From assembly GCA_038230415.1 (NCBI GenBank), contig JBBRNH010000145.1, positions 1 to 6,892 on the forward strand: a DNA stretch of 6,892 nt. The letters run 5' to 3'. Shown in pieces: positions 4,960 through 6,892 of the stretch. This stretch comes from JBBRNH01 sp038230415. Lineage in GTDB: Bacteria; Bacteroidota; Bacteroidia; Cytophagales; Spirosomataceae. Each line of letters starts with the position of its first letter. The stretch's first letter is position 1. A program made the position numbers and the translations under genes. Below the pieces are notes generated by a model. That model was not told the DNA's origin, searched no databases, and saw only the letters and a program-made list of their open reading frames with translations.

Positions 4960-6723
4960 TCACTTTTCTCCACTTAGAACCGCTTTAGTGGTCGAAGGTT
5001 TAGCGAACGGTTCCGGTTTCAGGGGTTTTTTAGGCACCAGCTGGCGGCTTGGGTCATAATTGACAACATCGCTCTTCAGTGGTTTTTCGTCGGTGCGCCA
5101 CCGAAACCCGTCTAATTGCTTTTTCTCTTCGGTGAACTCCTGGGGCGGCACAAACTGCGCGTCGGGCCGACCGTAGAATTTGATTTTTTCGACCTGGCTG
5201 TTATTAAAGTTAAGCAACATCCGGGCGCATTCGACGTGGTTCAGGCCAACGAGTTTGTTTTTTTCGTCAACGGCGAAGTAAATACTCTGTCCGTTGCCTT
5301 CTACCACCACCCGGTCGAGCACCGTTTTTTCCTCCACGTTCGGATTGCCCTTTGCCCCCACCACTGCCGTTATCGCTTTGGGATTGGCCGCAACCGACTC
5401 AAAATAAGCCGTCACCACCCGACCTTTTACCTGGTTAAAATTTCGGAGCGTGTCTTCTGACACCACAAATGACTTGGTACGCAGATACATCGTTTCAATC
5501 CGATTGTGCTTCATTTTGGCCCGCATCGAATCTGCTTCCATCTGGTAATTCTGACTCCAGACAATCGGCTTTTTGTAGAAATAAATCACCGAGTCGGCTA
5601 CGTCATATACCAACGAATCGCACCGGCTTTGCAGGTCTGATTTATAGACAACTACGTTTTTGTTTCCCACCAATCTCTTCACCTTTTTCTTACCCTCAGC
5701 CGGTTTTTCGCCCGGTTTCAATGACGGATCATCGAACGAAAACAGCGTATCGGCCCGCATATACAAGGTGTCGCGGTTGCCAACGGCACTGCGTACCAAC
5801 GCCTTGCCCGTTACGCGAGAAACGCCCGCCTTGCCGTTGTAGCGCACGTACTGGCCGGTGATGATGGTTTGCCCTTTGCCTTCTCTTTTGTCTTCTTTGG
5901 CAATCATCACCACGTTTCCCTTAGCAATGCCTAATTCGCTGGCGTTGTCGTAGTAGAGTGAATCGCCGGTAAGCTCATATTTCGGCGTTTCGACGGTGGC
6001 GCGTTGCTGAAAATTCGACACCCGCGATACGGTGTTATACTGCCCTTCTTTAGCAAAAATCGTTCCGTCTTTATTCACGATTTTGGTCGGCCCCTGAAAC
6101 GTAGCCTGCTTCGTTTGGGTGTTGTAAAGCAGTGATTCTGTGGTCAGTGTGTATTTTGGATTGACTAACTTCACGTCTCGCCGAAACTGAAACTCCTTAA
6201 CTCCTGTGTAATAATCACCCTCTAAACTGGTCAGGATATTTTCTTTGTCAACCACGCGGCCCTTCACGGGGTATGTTGCTTTGCCAGCCGCCAGGTCGTA
6301 GTTGAGTTGGGTGGTGGTGAGGGTCATCTTGCGGTCGGTGAGCGTCACGGTGCGGCCCCGCAGATTGGCCTGCCGGTTGTTGCCGTAGTAGAGCATGGTA
6401 TCGCCCCGAACGGTGATACTGTCGCCCTGAATGAGCCGGACATGGCCGTAGGCTTCAATTACGTTGGTGGTCTGGTTCTGGATGGCTAAGTCACAGAACA
6501 ACAGCACACCTTTGTGCCGTAGCTTTACGTTGCCGATGAGTTTTCGGGTAATGAACCCCGGTTGATTCATCACCACTAAACTATCGGCACCTCTGGGCGG
6601 CAACAGTTCAACCTGATCCTGAGCGGGTCTGCCCCCCCGACTGCCCGGCAAGCCAACCTGCGCCCGCGCTGAGAAGTGGGTGGTTATCAGGAAGAAACTA
6701 AAAATCAGGAGCCAGTTTTTCAT
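4960..6723 (-). CDS. OstA/LptA-like periplasmic protein (probable lipopolysaccharide transport)
   Basis: A 587-residue exported protein; the signal peptide covers residues 1-21 (WLLIFSFFLITTHFSARA). From about 55 to 345 it shows repeated short beta turns of the OstA type: strands of the form LxGNVxL, a GD-x-L-x-YD or GDTMLYY step, then A-x-x-x-G-x-V, as in GDSITVRGDTMLYYGN (100-115) and YELTGDSLYYDNASELGIAKGNV. This is the pattern of the LptA/LptD-N beta-jellyroll that shields lipid chains of lipopolysaccharide crossing the periplasm. A second block (about 365-515) repeats the theme, with SRCDSLVYDVADSVIYFYKKP and VVVEGNGQSIYFAV. The tail (about 530-587) is charged and rich in Lys and Pro. 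It is about three times the length of E. coli LptA and has no visible outer-membrane barrel. The ATG at 6721-6723 gives the signal peptide. The family is likely; transport role is inferred from it and from neighbouring bamD. Confidence 0.83.
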   Translation of the reverse strand: MKNWLLIFSFFLITTHFSARAQVGLPGSRGGRPAQDQVELLPPRGADSLVVMNQPGFITRKLIGNVKLRHKGVLLFCDLAIQNQTTNVIEAYGHVRLIQGDSITVRGDTMLYYGNNRQANLRGRTVTLTDRKMTLTTTQLNYDLAAGKATYPVKGRVVDKENILTSLEGDYYTGVKEFQFRRDVKLVNPKYTLTTESLLYNTQTKQATFQGPTKIVNKDGTIFAKEGQYNTVSRVSNFQQRATVETPKYELTGDSLYYDNASELGIAKGNVVMIAKEDKREGKGQTIITGQYVRYNGKAGVSRVTGKALVRSAVGNRDTLYMRADTLFSFDDPSLKPGEKPAEGKKKVKRLVGNKNVVVYKSDLQSRCDSLVYDVADSVIYFYKKPIVWSQNYQMEADSMRAKMKHNRIETMYLRTKSFVVSEDTLRNFNQVKGRVVTAYFESVAANPKAITAVVGAKGNPNVEEKTVLDRVVVEGNGQSIYFAVDEKNKLVGLNHVECARMLLNFNNSQVEKIKFYGRPDAQFVPPQEFTEEKKQLDGFRWRTDEKPLKSDVVNYDPSRQLVPKKPLKPEPFAKPSTTKAVLSGEK

Positions 6724-6734
6724 AGATGTTCAGG

Positions 6735-6756
6735 ATTCGCGCAAAGACGCAAAGAG
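6735..6756 (-). repeat. Octamer-built repeat, copy 2 (two units, inverted)
   Basis: Read on the minus strand it is CTCTTTGCG..., that is CTTTGCGT (6754-6747), CTTTGCGC (6746-6739), then GAAT (6738-6735). Its flank AAAACT (6760-6755) matches copy 1. It differs from copy 1 by lacking exactly the middle octamer. It starts 12 bp upstream of the OstA-like ATG and so lies in its probable leader or promoter region. Confidence 0.8.
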
Positions 6757-6819
6757 TTTTCAAGGAAAGAAGAGTTTCCGTAAAGACAGTAAGTTTTTAA
6801 TCTCTTTGCGTCTCTGCGC
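6739..6819. repeat. Inverted pair able to form an 18-bp stem
   Basis: GCGCAAAGACGCAAAGAG (6739-6756) is complementary to 6802-6819 at 17 of 18 positions. The 45-nt loop contains a smaller stem, GGAAA (6764-6768) with TTTCC (6775-6779). The structure is made by copies 2 and 3 of the octamer repeat facing each other in the divergent gap. No T-run follows 6819 directly, so a terminator role is doubtful. Confidence 0.6.
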
Positions 6820-6831
6820 CTTTGCGTGAAC
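6802..6831 (+). repeat. Octamer-built repeat, copy 3 (three units)
   Basis: CTTTGCGT (6804-6811), CTCTGCGC (6812-6819) and CTTTGCGT (6820-6827), closed by GAAC (6828-6831). It has the same three-unit layout and closing GAAC as copy 1, with drift mostly in the middle unit. Confidence 0.8.
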
Positions 6832-6841
6832 GATTTTTTTT

Positions 6842-6857
6842 CCTTTGCGCGAAACTC
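6842..6857 (+). repeat. Octamer-built repeat, copy 4 (single unit)
   Basis: One unit, CTTTGCGC (6843-6850), followed by GAAA and then CTCTTTTTTT, resembling the AAACTC entry sequence of copy 1. It is probably a degenerate or minimal member of the same family. Confidence 0.55.
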
Positions 6858-6866
6858 TTTTTTTCA

Positions 6867-6892
6867 ATGAACAAAAATAACCGTCCCGAACC
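6867..6892 (+). CDS. Possible start of a plus-strand gene, cut by the window edge
   Basis: An ATG at 6867 opens a frame reading MNKNNRPE up to the last base, with no stop. A-rich codons right after the ATG are common for gene starts in this phylum, and a divergent neighbour of the OstA-like gene would be natural. Eight residues are too few to identify a product. Against it, the same bases hold a minus-strand promoter motif, and no plus-strand promoter motif is seen upstream. Confidence 0.3.
6872..6879 (-). promoter_or_regulatory. Candidate distant -7 element for the OstA-like gene
   Basis: The minus strand reads TATTTTTG, identical to the rpsT -7 element. It is the only exact TAnnTTTG match I see on this strand between 6724 and the window end. 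If used, the leader would be about 140 nt and would contain the inverted octamer repeats. The matching TTTG would lie beyond the window, so support is incomplete. Confidence 0.35.

Noticed and set aside
4604..5059. A 151-codon plus-strand open frame across the T9SS gene and its upstream gap
   Set aside because: Most of it is antisense to the T9SS gene and the OstA-like tail; the translation is Arg-rich shadow sequence with no domain.

Overview
The window looks like Bacteroidota chromosome, most likely a Cytophagales member of the Spirosoma type. The signs are Bacteroidota-style promoters (TAnnTTTG, one with a perfect TTTG 19 bp upstream), no Shine-Dalgarno sequences, a type IX secretion sorting domain, a Bacteroidota-type short omega subunit directly after a BamD lipoprotein, and a long OstA-like protein. 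The genus is inferred, not proven. The genes are mostly housekeeping or envelope genes. I see no phage, transposase, CRISPR array, tRNA or rRNA.

Layout from left to right. Positions 1-35 hold an octamer-built intergenic repeat. At 48-1064 (minus) is an exported zinc-dependent phospholipase C / S1-P1 nuclease-type enzyme, divergent from a membrane-anchored Dabb-domain protein (1149-1553, plus). Next come rpsT (1681-1944, plus), with a consensus promoter, a leader hairpin and a terminator, and a radC-family gene (2046-2762, plus) that probably starts at TTG. A hairpin separates radC from the convergent minus-strand block.

The minus-strand block reads right to left: OstA/LptA-like protein (6723-4960), small T9SS-sorted protein (4851-4180), BamD lipoprotein (4083-3190), RNA polymerase omega (3167-2847). 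BamD inserts outer-membrane proteins and the OstA-like protein probably helps carry lipopolysaccharide, so the block is themed on outer-membrane biogenesis. Separate promoter motifs before the T9SS gene and bamD, and a strong terminator between them, suggest several transcripts. Only bamD-rpoZ looks like a tight two-gene operon.

The right end (6724-6866) is rich in the same octamer repeats, including an inverted pair able to form an 18-bp stem. It may precede a plus-strand gene whose first codons are at 6867.

I found no convincing undescribed multi-gene system. The best leads are the octamer repeat family with variable unit number, the T9SS protein that has a sorting domain but no recognisable cargo domain, the rpsT leader hairpin, the terminator/near-leaderless-promoter junction at bamD, and two intergenic hairpins that share sequence.
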